Of a DNA stretch of 5,550 nucleotides, positions 1 to 5,452 are shown piece after piece. Source of the stretch: Streptomyces speibonae. Its GTDB lineage: Bacteria > Actinomycetota > Actinomycetes > Streptomycetales > Streptomycetaceae. The stretch spans positions 9,788 through 15,337 of the forward strand of contig KL568583.1 in NCBI GenBank assembly GCA_000715605.1, read 5' to 3'. Made by a program: the position numbers and the translations under genes. The notes beneath the pieces were generated by a model. It made no database searches. It was not told where the DNA came from and saw only the letters and a program-made list of their open reading frames with translations. The stretch's first letter is position 1; each line of letters begins with the position of its first letter.

Positions 1-16
1 TGTGTATAAGAGACAG
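1..16. other. Sequencing adapter remnant (Nextera/Tn5 mosaic end)
   Basis: The first 16 bases, TGTGTATAAGAGACAG, equal the last 16 bases of the 19-bp Tn5 mosaic-end sequence used in Nextera libraries. They are AT-rich compared with everything after them. This is read or assembly residue at a contig end, so the genome sequence starts at base 17. The final G of the adapter creates a false GTG at 16-18 in frame with the first gene. Confidence 0.95.
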
Positions 17-360
17 TGCTGGGGCTGACCGCTCTGCTCCCGGAGCACGCGGGGGAGTGGACGACGGCCCTGCTGGGCGCCCTCGCGCTCGGCGCCGGCT
101 ATTACGTGCTGTACCGCATCAACCCGGGCGGCATGGGCTTCGGCGATGTGAAGCTCGCGCTCGGCGCGGGCGCGGTCCTCGGCTGGTACGGCTGGCCGAC
201 CGTGATGCTCGGCACGCTGGCCGGGTTCGTCCTCGGCGCGCTGTACGGAGGCGTGCTGGTCGTCGCGCGGCGGGCGGGGCGCAAGACGGCGATCCCGTTC
301 GGCCCGTTCCTGATCGGCGGCGTGTTCACGGGGCTGCTGATCGGTGCGTACGCGGCCTGA
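17..360 (+). CDS. Prepilin peptidase, A24 family (5'-truncated, C-terminal part)
   Basis: This is the C-terminal part of an inner-membrane aspartyl protease that cleaves the leader of type IV or Tad/Flp pilins or pseudopilins. The visible 113 residues contain the family's second catalytic motif, G-F-G-D, encoded at 136-147 and followed by V-K-L; its aspartate is catalytic in A24 enzymes. Several hydrophobic glycine/alanine-rich stretches on both sides look like membrane helices, and the tail I-P-F-G-P-F-L is typical of the family. The first catalytic aspartate and the N-terminus lie upstream of the contig edge, so full length and start are unknown. The apparent GTG at 16 is made with an adapter base and is not a real start. 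No pilin gene is visible, so the substrate cannot be told. The reading frame is intact to its TGA at 358-360; the truncation is an assembly boundary, not decay. Confidence 0.88.
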
Positions 361-385
361 CGTCGGCCGGCGAACCCCGCTGACG

Positions 386-391
386 TACGCT
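386..391 (+). promoter_or_regulatory. Candidate -10 element upstream of mqnC
   Basis: TACGCT fits the TAnnnT pattern of actinomycete housekeeping -10 boxes. It would start a transcript near 398, leaving a leader of about 32 nt that holds the mqnC ribosome binding site. No good -35 hexamer lies at the usual distance. The site is in the 69-bp gap after the prepilin peptidase gene. This is a weak candidate. Confidence 0.25.
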
Positions 392-417
392 GATTCAGTC
401 CGTCCACACCCCTTACG

Positions 418-424
418 AAAGGGA
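418..424 (+). promoter_or_regulatory. Ribosome binding site of mqnC
   Basis: AAAGGGA lies 5 nt before the GTG at 430 and is purine-rich in a pyrimidine-rich context. It supports GTG 430 as the start of mqnC. Confidence 0.6.
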
Positions 425-429
425 CGCCG

Positions 430-1629
430 GTGACCGAGAAGGCCGACCTTCAGCCCATCCTCGACCGTGCCGCCGCCGGTGGGCGGATCACCCCCGAGGA
501 GGCCCTCGACCTCTACCGGGACGCCCCGCTGCACGCGCTGGGCACCGCCGCCGACGCGGTGCGCAAGCGGCGGTACGCCGGCACCGAGCACATCGCCACG
601 TACATCATCGAGCGGAACATCAACTACACGAACGTGTGCGTCACGGCGTGCAAGTTCTGCGCCTTCTACGCCCCGCCCAAGGACACCGCCAAGGGCTGGA
701 CCCGCGACCTCGACGACATCCTGCGGCGCTGCGCCGAGACGGTCGAGCTGGGCGGCACGCAGATCATGTTCCAGGGCGGCCACCACCCGGACTACGGCGT
801 GGAGTACTACGAGAAGCACTTCGCCGCCATCAAGAAGGAGTTCCCGCAGCTCGTCATCCACTCCCTGGGGGCGAGCGAGGTCGAGCACATGGCGCGGATC
901 AGCAAGGTGAGCGTCGAGGAGGCGATCACCCGGATCCACGCGGCCGGCCTGGACTCCTTCGCCGGCGCGGGCGCGGAGCTGCTGCCCGAGCGCCCCCGCA
1001 AGGCCATCGCGCCGCTGAAGGAGTCGGGCGAGCGCTGGCTGGAGATCATGGAGACCGCCCACAACCTGGGCGTCGAGTCCACCTCCACCATGCTGATGGG
1101 CACCGGCGAGACCAACGCCGAGCGGATCGAGCACCTGCGGATGATCCGGGACGTGCAGGACCGCACGGGCGGCTTCCGGGCCTTCATCCCGTACCTGTAC
1201 CAGCCCATGAACAACCACCTGAAGGGCCGCACGCAGGCCACGATCTTCGAGTACCTGCGGATGATCGCGATCGCCCGGCTCTTCATGGACAACATCGCCC
1301 ACATCCAGGGCTCCTGGCTGACCACCGGTCAGGACGCGGGCCAGCTGACGCTGCACTACGGCGCGGACGACCTCGGCTCGGTCATGCTGGAGGAGAACGT
1401 CGTCTCGGCGGCCGGTGCCAAGCACCGCTCCAACCTCCAGGAAATGATCGACATGATCCGTTCCGCGGGGCGGGTCCCGGCGCAGCGCTCGACGACGTAC
1501 GAGCACCTCGTGGTGCACGACGACCCGGCGAACGACCCCGTCGACACCCGCGTGATGTCCCACATCTCCTCGACGGCGATCGAGGGCGGCACGGCCCACC
1601 CGGAGCTGAAGCTCCTCGCCTCCAGCTGA
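430..1629 (+). CDS. mqnC: Cyclic dehypoxanthine futalosine synthase MqnC (radical SAM)
   Basis: MqnC is a cytosolic radical S-adenosylmethionine enzyme of the futalosine (Mqn) route to menaquinone. It converts dehypoxanthine futalosine to its cyclic form by forming the spiro carbon skeleton, upstream of MqnD. The 399-residue product carries the radical SAM cluster motif C-x3-C-x2-C at Cys70, Cys74 and Cys77, followed by A-F-Y, which is typical of the MqnC/MqnE/CofH group. A Q-G-G-H-H-P segment follows at about residues 115-120, and the rest fits a complete TIM-barrel protein with its C-terminal extension. The length is about normal for the family. The GTG start at 430 has an SD-like AAAGGGA upstream. 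The stop lies 7 nt before the next start, so the two genes are probably co-transcribed and coupled. The close relative MqnE (aminofutalosine synthase) and CofH are the main alternatives; overall sequence and the neighbouring menG favour MqnC. Confidence 0.93.
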   Translation: MTEKADLQPILDRAAAGGRITPEEALDLYRDAPLHALGTAADAVRKRRYAGTEHIATYIIERNINYTNVCVTACKFCAFYAPPKDTAKGWTRDLDDILRRCAETVELGGTQIMFQGGHHPDYGVEYYEKHFAAIKKEFPQLVIHSLGASEVEHMARISKVSVEEAITRIHAAGLDSFAGAGAELLPERPRKAIAPLKESGERWLEIMETAHNLGVESTSTMLMGTGETNAERIEHLRMIRDVQDRTGGFRAFIPYLYQPMNNHLKGRTQATIFEYLRMIAIARLFMDNIAHIQGSWLTTGQDAGQLTLHYGADDLGSVMLEENVVSAAGAKHRSNLQEMIDMIRSAGRVPAQRSTTYEHLVVHDDPANDPVDTRVMSHISSTAIEGGTAHPELKLLASS

Positions 1630-1636
1630 CGCCGCC

Positions 1637-2236
1637 GTGCCGACCCTGCACACCGCCGACGCCTCCCCCGAGGCCGCCGTGCTGGTCGACGGCGCGCACC
1701 TCGCCGCCGTCGGCCCCTACGAGGAACTGGCCGCCGCGCACCCGGACGCGAGGCTGCGGCGGTGGCCCGGCATCCTGACACCCGGACTGCTCAACCCCTA
1801 CGGCCCGGAACTGCTGGAGCAGGCGTACCACCCCGACCCGCGCGAGGCGGACCGGCTCGGCACCGAGCCGCTGACCGGGGAGCGCGCGCGGACCCTGCTC
1901 GACGCCGCACCGTCCGCGCGGGGCGCCAGCGCGCGCCGGGGCGTGCAGCGGATGCTGGCGCACGGCACGGTCGCGGTCGCCGGTGAACTGCGCAGCCGCG
2001 CGGTGCTCGACGCGGTGCGCAGGGCCGGGCTCGCCCTGGCGCAGCGCCCGCCCGGCCTGTCCGGGCCCGCGGCGTTCTCCCCGGTGCCGCTCGTGCTGCT
2101 GCCGGGCCTCGCGGCAGGGGCGCCCGCGCGGTTCGCGGTGTTCGACGTGCCCGACCGGGACGCCCTCGTGCGGGCCGGCGCCGCCACGTGCGTGGTCACC
2201 GTCGTGGGCGGCCGTATGGTGTACCGCCGCGCGTGA
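1637..2236 (+). CDS. Amidohydrolase-like protein lacking most of the barrel and the HxH metal site
   Basis: The 199-residue product looks like an imidazolonepropionase/amidohydrolase relative cut down to its edges. Residues about 14-52 match the N-terminal strands of the composite domain, with V-L-V-D-G-A-H-L-A-A-V-G and then L-T-P-G-L-L-N. In active enzymes that last motif is followed by the metal-binding H-x-H; here the place is taken by Tyr55-Gly56-Pro57. Residues 101-132 resemble an early barrel strand and helix (R-G-V-Q-R-M-L-A-H-G-T-V-A-V-A). Residues 165-199 resemble the closing composite-domain strands, ending V-V-G-G-R-M-V-Y. Family enzymes are usually about 380-450 residues, so roughly half the barrel and the later His/Asp ligands are absent. 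The frame is open and keeps strong G/C third positions, so it does not look like random decay. The GTG start is 7 nt after the mqnC stop with no clear Shine-Dalgarno, suggesting translational coupling. Function is unknown; hydrolase activity looks unlikely. Confidence 0.8.
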   Translation: MPTLHTADASPEAAVLVDGAHLAAVGPYEELAAAHPDARLRRWPGILTPGLLNPYGPELLEQAYHPDPREADRLGTEPLTGERARTLLDAAPSARGASARRGVQRMLAHGTVAVAGELRSRAVLDAVRRAGLALAQRPPGLSGPAAFSPVPLVLLPGLAAGAPARFAVFDVPDRDALVRAGAATCVVTVVGGRMVYRRA

Positions 2237-2254
2237 GCGCCCGTCGCCGCCTGC

Positions 2255-2267
2255 CACAATGGCCCGG
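2255..2267 (+). promoter_or_regulatory. Candidate leaderless promoter of menG (-10 CACAAT)
   Basis: CACAAT at 2255-2260 is a good -10 hexamer and is one of the few AT-rich spots in the region. It ends 6 nt before the GTG at 2267, exactly where transcription would start. No Shine-Dalgarno precedes that GTG. Leaderless mRNAs starting at ATG or GTG are common in Streptomyces. A convincing -35 is not visible. menG could still also be read through from mqnC. Confidence 0.5.
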
Positions 2268-2962
2268 TGACCCGAGCCAGCCTGGACAAGCAGCCGCACG
2301 AAGTCGCCTCGATGTTCGACGACGTCGCGGAACGGTACGACCTGACCAACGACGTGCTGTCCCTCGGCCAGGACCGCAGATGGCGCAAGGAGGTCGCCAA
2401 GGCGGTCGACGCGCGGCCCGCGCAGAAGGTCCTGGACCTGGCGGCGGGCACCGGCACGTCGTCGATGCCCTTCGCCCGCACCGGCGCCTACGTGGTGCCC
2501 TGCGACTTCTCGCTCGGCATGCTCCAGGTCGGCAAGCGCGACCGCGCCTGGCTGCCGTTCACCGCGGGCGACGCCACCCGGCTGCCGTTCAAGGACGACG
2601 TCTTCGACGCGGTCACCATCTCCTTCGGCCTGCGCAACGTGCAGGACACCGACGCGGCGCTGCGTGAGATGCACCGGGTGACCCGGCCCGGCGGACGGAT
2701 CGTCATCTGCGAGTTCTCGCACCCCACGTGGGCGCCGTTCCGCACCGTCTACACCGAGTACCTGATGCGCGCCCTGCCGCCGGTCGCCCGGACGGTGTCG
2801 TCCAGCCCGGACGCGTACGTCTATCTCGCCGAGTCGATCCGCGCCTGGCCCGGCCAGGCCGAGCTGGCCGACCGGCTGAAGGGCGTCGGCTGGTCGCGGG
2901 TGGCGTGGCGCAACCTGACGGGCGGCGTGGTGGCGCTGCACCGGGGGTTCAAGGCCGGCTGA
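2267..2962 (+). CDS. menG: Demethylmenaquinone methyltransferase MenG (UbiE family)
   Basis: This enzyme uses S-adenosylmethionine to methylate the ring of demethylmenaquinone, the last step common to the classical and futalosine menaquinone routes, at the cytoplasmic face of the membrane. The 231-residue length is normal for the family. Family signatures are visible in order: [11 protein letters not shown] at 24-34; the SAM-binding motif [10 protein letters not shown] at 55-63; S-F-G-L-R-N-V at 119-125; the [13 protein letters not shown] segment at 131-143; and the C-terminal [12 protein letters not shown] at 216-227. Ubiquinone (UbiE) use is excluded in practice, since high-GC actinobacteria make menaquinone only. 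The GTG start has no Shine-Dalgarno but sits just after a -10-like CACAAT, fitting a leaderless mRNA. The gene starts 30 nt after the preceding stop and converges with the PASTA gene 27 nt downstream. Confidence 0.95.
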   Translation: MTRASLDKQPHEVASMFDDVAERYDLTNDVLSLGQDRRWRKEVAKAVDARPAQKVLDLAAGTGTSSMPFARTGAYVVPCDFSLGMLQVGKRDRAWLPFTAGDATRLPFKDDVFDAVTISFGLRNVQDTDAALREMHRVTRPGGRIVICEFSHPTWAPFRTVYTEYLMRALPPVARTVSSSPDAYVYLAESIRAWPGQAELADRLKGVGWSRVAWRNLTGGVVALHRGFKAG

Positions 2963-2981
2963 GCACGGCGGCGTGCACCGG
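2955..2981. terminator. Weak hairpin between convergent menG and PASTA genes
   Basis: CCGG at 2955-2958 and 2978-2981 enclose a second stem, GCAC at 2963-2966 with GTGC at 2973-2976, around a GGCGGC loop. The two stems are separated by an uneven internal loop. The hairpin overlaps the menG stop and lies in the 27-nt gap between converging genes, where a two-way terminator would be useful. There is no T-run and the stem is short, so this is only a candidate. Confidence 0.3.
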
Positions 2982-2989
2982 ACTGTGTG

Positions 2990-3349
2990 TCAGGGGCAGC
3001 TGAGCGCCAGGGCGTAGGCACCGCCGCCGCGCGGCTCCTCCAGCTCCCGCTGGAGCCCGCCCGCGGGCGGCAGGGGCCCCCGGGGTTCGCGCACGCCCCC
3101 GCCTCCGCCGTCGCCCTCGCCGAAGTCGAACCACACGTGGACCACGGAGTCCCGGGGGACCTCGGTGCCGGGCTGCGGATACTGGCGTACGACGTAGTCG
3201 ACGACGGTGAGATGGAAGTCCGGCCGGTCCGGGGCGTTCACGGAGAGCCCCTGTGCCCGGGCCGACTCGCGCGCGTCCACGGCCATCAGGCCGACCAGAC
3301 GCGGCACACGCACTTCGGGTGTCCCGAAACCCTTGGGTGTCACACGCAC
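2990..3349 (-). CDS. Small single-PASTA-domain protein
   Basis: The product (119 residues from this start) has one PASTA domain at about residues 13-77. Features include V-R-V-P-R-L-V-G-L-M-A-V-D-A-R, the first strand and helix, and Q-Y-P-Q-P-G-T-E-V-P-R-D-S-V-V-H-V-W-F, the typical closing half. PASTA domains bind peptidoglycan fragments or beta-lactams when they lie outside the cell on Ser/Thr kinases and penicillin-binding proteins. Here there is no kinase domain, transmembrane segment or signal peptide, so the protein appears cytoplasmic and its ligand is unknown. A glycine-rich linker (Gly-Asp and five Gly) leads to a charged, proline-rich tail of about 35 residues without a recognisable domain. 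The start at 3349 is chosen because GGGGGGTGA lies 8 nt upstream; a GTG at 3358, three codons earlier, is the alternative but would overlap that site. The gene converges with menG and follows the GNAT gene on the same strand. Confidence 0.78.
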   Translation of the reverse strand: MRVTPKGFGTPEVRVPRLVGLMAVDARESARAQGLSVNAPDRPDFHLTVVDYVVRQYPQPGTEVPRDSVVHVWFDFGEGDGGGGGVREPRGPLPPAGGLQRELEEPRGGGAYALALSCP

Positions 3350-3354
3350 GGACG

Positions 3355-3363
3355 TCACCCCCC
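3355..3363 (-). promoter_or_regulatory. Ribosome binding site deciding the PASTA gene start
   Basis: Read on the minus strand this is GGGGGGTGA, which matches the full anti-SD pairing partner GGAGGTGA with a single A-to-G change that can still form a wobble pair. It is 8 nt before the GTG at 3349-3347, and overlaps the earlier GTG at 3358-3356, so it favours the shorter product. Confidence 0.5.
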
Positions 3364-3375
3364 AGCGGTACCGGC

Positions 3376-3381
3376 AGAGTA
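3376..3381 (-). promoter_or_regulatory. Candidate -10 element of the PASTA gene
   Basis: The minus strand reads TACTCT here, fitting TAnnnT. A transcript would start near 3369, giving a leader of about 20 nt with the ribosome binding site. No clear -35 is seen. The gap between the GNAT stop and this gene is about 80 bp, enough for a separate promoter. Confidence 0.3.
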
Positions 3382-3432
3382 GACCGGCACGGCGCCCGCC
3401 GGAAGCATCGCGTGGCGTTCCGTGACAATTGA

Positions 3433-3957
3433 CTACTCTCCGTCATCACCTCGGAGGCCGAGGCGGTAGCAGTGCGCCTCGCGGTGCGGCGCCGGAGTCA
3501 TGAGGGTCCCCGCGAGGCGCATGCCCAGCCGCCTGGTGACCGCTATCGAGCGGGAGTTGCGGGCGTCCACCATCGCCACCACGCCGTCGAGGCCCGCCGC
3601 GCGCACCCGTGCGAGGGTCTCCCGGGCGGCGGCGGTGACGTACCCCTTGCCCCAGTGCTCCCGCGCGAGGCGCCAGCCGATCTCGATCTCGCCGACGGGG
3701 CCCCAGTCGCGCTCCCACGGCTGGGCGCCGGTGAAGCCGATGACCCGGCCGGACGCGTCGAGCACGGTCCACAGGCAGAAGCCGAGCTGGGCGTCGTGCC
3801 GGCGCTGGCGGGCGGTGAGCTCCTCGTAGACCGACAGATCCGCCGCCTTGCCGCCGTGGAACTCCATGACGTCCGGGTCGTCGAAGATCCGGTGCCAGGT
3901 GAAGGCGTCCTCGTGGGTGGGGACGCGCAGCCGTACAGCGGGGAGAGCTCGGTTCAC
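3433..3957 (-). CDS. GNAT family N-acetyltransferase (RimJ/RimL-like)
   Basis: The 174-residue product is a complete GNAT acetyltransferase of the RimJ/RimL-like (Acetyltransf_3) type, which transfers acetyl from acetyl-CoA to an amine. The N-terminal strand L-P-A-V-R-L-R-V-P-T-H-E-D-A-F begins the fold. Residues 91-115 form motif A, I-E-I-G-W-R-L-A-R-E-H-W-G-K-G-Y-V-T-A-A, whose G-K-G loop binds the pyrophosphate of CoA. Residues 133-150 are motif B, with A-R-N-S-R-S-I-A-V-T-R-R-L-G-M. The substrate cannot be told: ribosomal protein N-termini, small molecules and antibiotics are all acetylated by relatives. The frame stays open upstream to 4125, but GTG at 3957 is chosen because GAAGGG lies 7 nt before it (3965-3970) and homology begins here; a longer product would run into the reductase gene. 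It is divergent from the reductase gene, with 97 bp between starts. Confidence 0.88.
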   Translation of the reverse strand: MNRALPAVRLRVPTHEDAFTWHRIFDDPDVMEFHGGKAADLSVYEELTARQRRHDAQLGFCLWTVLDASGRVIGFTGAQPWERDWGPVGEIEIGWRLAREHWGKGYVTAAARETLARVRAAGLDGVVAMVDARNSRSIAVTRRLGMRLAGTLMTPAPHREAHCYRLGLRGDDGE

Positions 3958-3964
3958 GGGGCAG

Positions 3965-3970
3965 CCCTTC
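3965..3970 (-). promoter_or_regulatory. Ribosome binding site of the GNAT gene
   Basis: The minus strand reads GAAGGG, 7 nt before the GTG at 3957. It decides for the 174-residue product over a longer open frame starting at 4125. Confidence 0.55.
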
Positions 3971-3993
3971 AGCCGGTGATCGATACCGCTGAA

Positions 3994-3999
3994 TAGACT
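3994..3999 (+). promoter_or_regulatory. -10 element of the reductase promoter (TAGACT)
   Basis: TAGACT is an excellent actinomycete -10 hexamer in the divergent gap between the GNAT and reductase genes. Transcription would start near 4005, giving a leader of about 50 nt that includes the ribosome binding site at 4041-4046. No strong -35 lies 16-19 nt upstream. A GTG at 4004 is too close to the hexamer to be a clean leaderless start. Confidence 0.5.
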
Positions 4000-4040
4000 G
4001 CCCGTGTCCAGTGCCGGTCGGCACGCAGATTTCGAACCTT

Positions 4041-4046
4041 GGGGAG
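4041..4046 (+). promoter_or_regulatory. Ribosome binding site deciding the reductase start
   Basis: GGGGAG lies 8 nt before the GTG at 4055. It supports that start over the in-frame GTG at 4004, which would add 17 residues with no family similarity and has no Shine-Dalgarno. Confidence 0.65.
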
Positions 4047-4054
4047 ATCCCGCC

Positions 4055-5338
4055 GTGACCGAGCCCCTCTCCGACCACACCGCCGACGTCATTGTCGTAG
4101 GCGCGGGGCCGGCCGGCTCCACCACCGCCTACCACCTGGCCCGGTCCGGACTCGACGTGCTCCTGCTGGAGAAGACCGAGTTCCCGCGCGAGAAGGTGTG
4201 CGGCGACGGCCTCACCCCGCGCGCCGTGAAGCAGCTGGTGTCGATGGGCATCGACATCTCCGAGGAGGCCGGCTGGCTGCGCAACAAGGGCCTGCGCATC
4301 ATCGGCGGCGGGGTCCGCCTCCAGCTGGACTGGCCGGATCTCGCCTCCTTCCCCGACTACGGACTGGTCCGCAAGCGCGACGACTTCGACGAGCAGCTCG
4401 CCCGCCAGGCGCAGAAGGCCGGCGCCCGCCTGTACGAGCGCTGCAACGTCGCGGGGCCGGTCGTCGACGACCGCACCGGGCGCATCACGGGCGTCAAGGC
4501 CAAGCTCGGCGAGGACAAGCGGGAGGTCACCTTCCACGCCCCGCTGGTCGTGGCCGCCGACGGCAACTCCACCCGGCTGTCCCTGGCGATGGGGCTGCAC
4601 CGGCGCGAGGACCGGCCGATGGGCGTCGCGGTGCGTACGTACTTCACCTCGCCGCGGCACGACGACGACTACCTGGAGTCCTGGCTGGAACTGTGGGACC
4701 GCCGCGGCCCGCAGGACCGGCTGCTGCCCGGCTACGGCTGGATCTTCGGCATGGGCGACGGCACCAGCAACGTCGGCCTGGGCGTGCTGAACACCTCCGA
4801 TTCCTTCAAGGAGCTGGACTGGCGCGAGGTCCTCAAGGCCTGGTGCGCCTCGATGCCGGAGGACTGGGGCTACACCCCGGACAACATGACCGGACCCATC
4901 CGCGGTGCCGCGCTGCCCATGGCCTTCAACCGCCAGCCGCACTACACGCGCGGACTGATGCTCGTCGGCGACGCGGGCGGCCTGGTCAACCCGTTCAACG
5001 GCGAGGGCATCGCCTACGCCATGGAGTCCGGGCAGCTCGCCGCGGACGTCATCGTGCAGGCGCACGCGCGGGCGACGCCCGCCCAGCGGGAGATCGCGCT
5101 CCGCCGCTACCCGCGCGTCCTGAAGGACACCTACGGCGGCTACTACACGCTCGGCCGCGCCTTCGTGAAGCTCATCGGCAACCCGAAGGTCATGCAGATC
5201 GCCGCCCAGCGGGGCCTGACGCACCCGATGCTGATGAAGTTCACGCTGAAGCTGCTCGCCAACCTGACGGACCCGACGGGCGGCGACGCGATGGACCGCG
5301 TCATCAACGGTCTGAGCAGGGTGGCGCCGAAGGCCTGA
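4055..5338 (+). CDS. Geranylgeranyl reductase family FAD-dependent oxidoreductase (likely menaquinone side-chain reductase)
   Basis: The 427-residue product is a flavoprotein of the geranylgeranyl reductase family, which saturates isoprenoid double bonds. Visible parts in order: the FAD-binding Rossmann motif G-A-G-P-A-G at 16-21, with the ribose-binding acid Glu39 in L-L-L-E-K; F-P-R-E-K-V-C-G-D-G at 43-52 with the conserved Cys49; V-V-A-A-D-G at 165-170; P-G-Y-G-W-I-F-G at 225-232, the family's Y-x-W-x-F substrate-pocket motif; and the second FAD motif V-G-D-A-G-G-L-V-N-P-F-N-G-E-G-I at 304-319. The length is close to mycobacterial MenJ (Rv0561c), which hydrogenates an isoprene unit of menaquinone. 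With menG and mqnC nearby, the likely substrate is the menaquinone tail, consistent with the partly saturated menaquinones of Streptomyces. Alternatives are geranylgeranyl diphosphate or archaeal-type lipid reduction. It would act at the membrane surface. GTG 4055 was chosen for its ribosome binding site. Confidence 0.9.
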   Translation: MTEPLSDHTADVIVVGAGPAGSTTAYHLARSGLDVLLLEKTEFPREKVCGDGLTPRAVKQLVSMGIDISEEAGWLRNKGLRIIGGGVRLQLDWPDLASFPDYGLVRKRDDFDEQLARQAQKAGARLYERCNVAGPVVDDRTGRITGVKAKLGEDKREVTFHAPLVVAADGNSTRLSLAMGLHRREDRPMGVAVRTYFTSPRHDDDYLESWLELWDRRGPQDRLLPGYGWIFGMGDGTSNVGLGVLNTSDSFKELDWREVLKAWCASMPEDWGYTPDNMTGPIRGAALPMAFNRQPHYTRGLMLVGDAGGLVNPFNGEGIAYAMESGQLAADVIVQAHARATPAQREIALRRYPRVLKDTYGGYYTLGRAFVKLIGNPKVMQIAAQRGLTHPMLMKFTLKLLANLTDPTGGDAMDRVINGLSRVAPKA

Positions 5339-5381
5339 TGGTCCCCGGTGGGGCATGGTGGGCGGTGTTGTCCGATGCGAC

Positions 5382-5410
5382 CGGTGACGTATGCGCGAAC
5401 GTGATCACCG
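5382..5410 (+). terminator. Imperfect inverted repeat downstream of the reductase gene
   Basis: CGGTGA at 5382-5387 is complementary to TCACCG at 5405-5410. An inner ACGT at 5387-5390 can pair with ACGT at 5399-5402 if a few bases bulge. The position, about 45 nt after the reductase stop, suits a transcription terminator, but there is no T-run and the stem is modest. The segment also contains the perfect palindrome GTGATCAC at 5401-5408, which could be a protein site instead. Confidence 0.3.
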
Positions 5411-5426
5411 CGTGACGGTTTCGTGG

Positions 5427-5452
5427 GCAACTCGCCGACCGTGAGGGCTGTC
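5427..5452 (+). promoter_or_regulatory. Candidate ECF-type (SigE-like) promoter
   Basis: GCAACT at 5427-5432, a 16-nt spacer and TGTC at 5449-5452 resemble the Streptomyces SigE pattern as I recall it (GCAACC, about 16 nt, CGTC), with one change in each box. It would start a transcript near 5460, inside the hairpin and toward the ATG at 5503. Short motifs of this kind arise by chance in GC-rich DNA. Confidence 0.22.

Noticed and set aside
353..369. CGGCC / GGCCG inverted repeat at the prepilin peptidase stop as a terminator
   Set aside because: Only five pairs with a 7-nt loop and no T-run; such repeats are frequent by chance at this GC content.
636..1778. A 380-codon plus-strand frame overlapping mqnC
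   Set aside because: It is the alternative frame of mqnC, with a repetitive Arg/Pro/Gly/His composition and no motif.
1382..2941. A 519-codon open frame on the minus strand antisense to mqnC, the amidohydrolase-like gene and menG
   Set aside because: Same wrong-frame composition, and it is opposite three genes with recognisable motifs and correct codon bias.
4004..4054. Upstream GTG at 4004 as the reductase start, giving a leaderless mRNA
   Set aside because: It is only 4 nt after the TAGACT hexamer, the extra 17 residues do not look like the family, and GTG 4055 has a good ribosome binding site.
3958..4125. N-terminal extension of the GNAT protein to 4125
   Set aside because: It would cover the reductase promoter and first codons; the added residues have no GNAT similarity, and GTG 3957 has a ribosome binding site.
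3446..5356. A 636-codon open frame on the minus strand antisense to the reductase and GNAT genes
   Set aside because: Its composition is the Arg/Ala/Gly/Pro/His-rich pattern expected from reading GC-rich genes in the wrong frame. It crosses two well-supported genes and shows no domain.
5368..5395. TTGTCC and TATGCG with a 16-nt spacer as a housekeeping promoter
   Set aside because: The -10 lacks the conserved final T and the spacer is short; it is no better than chance.
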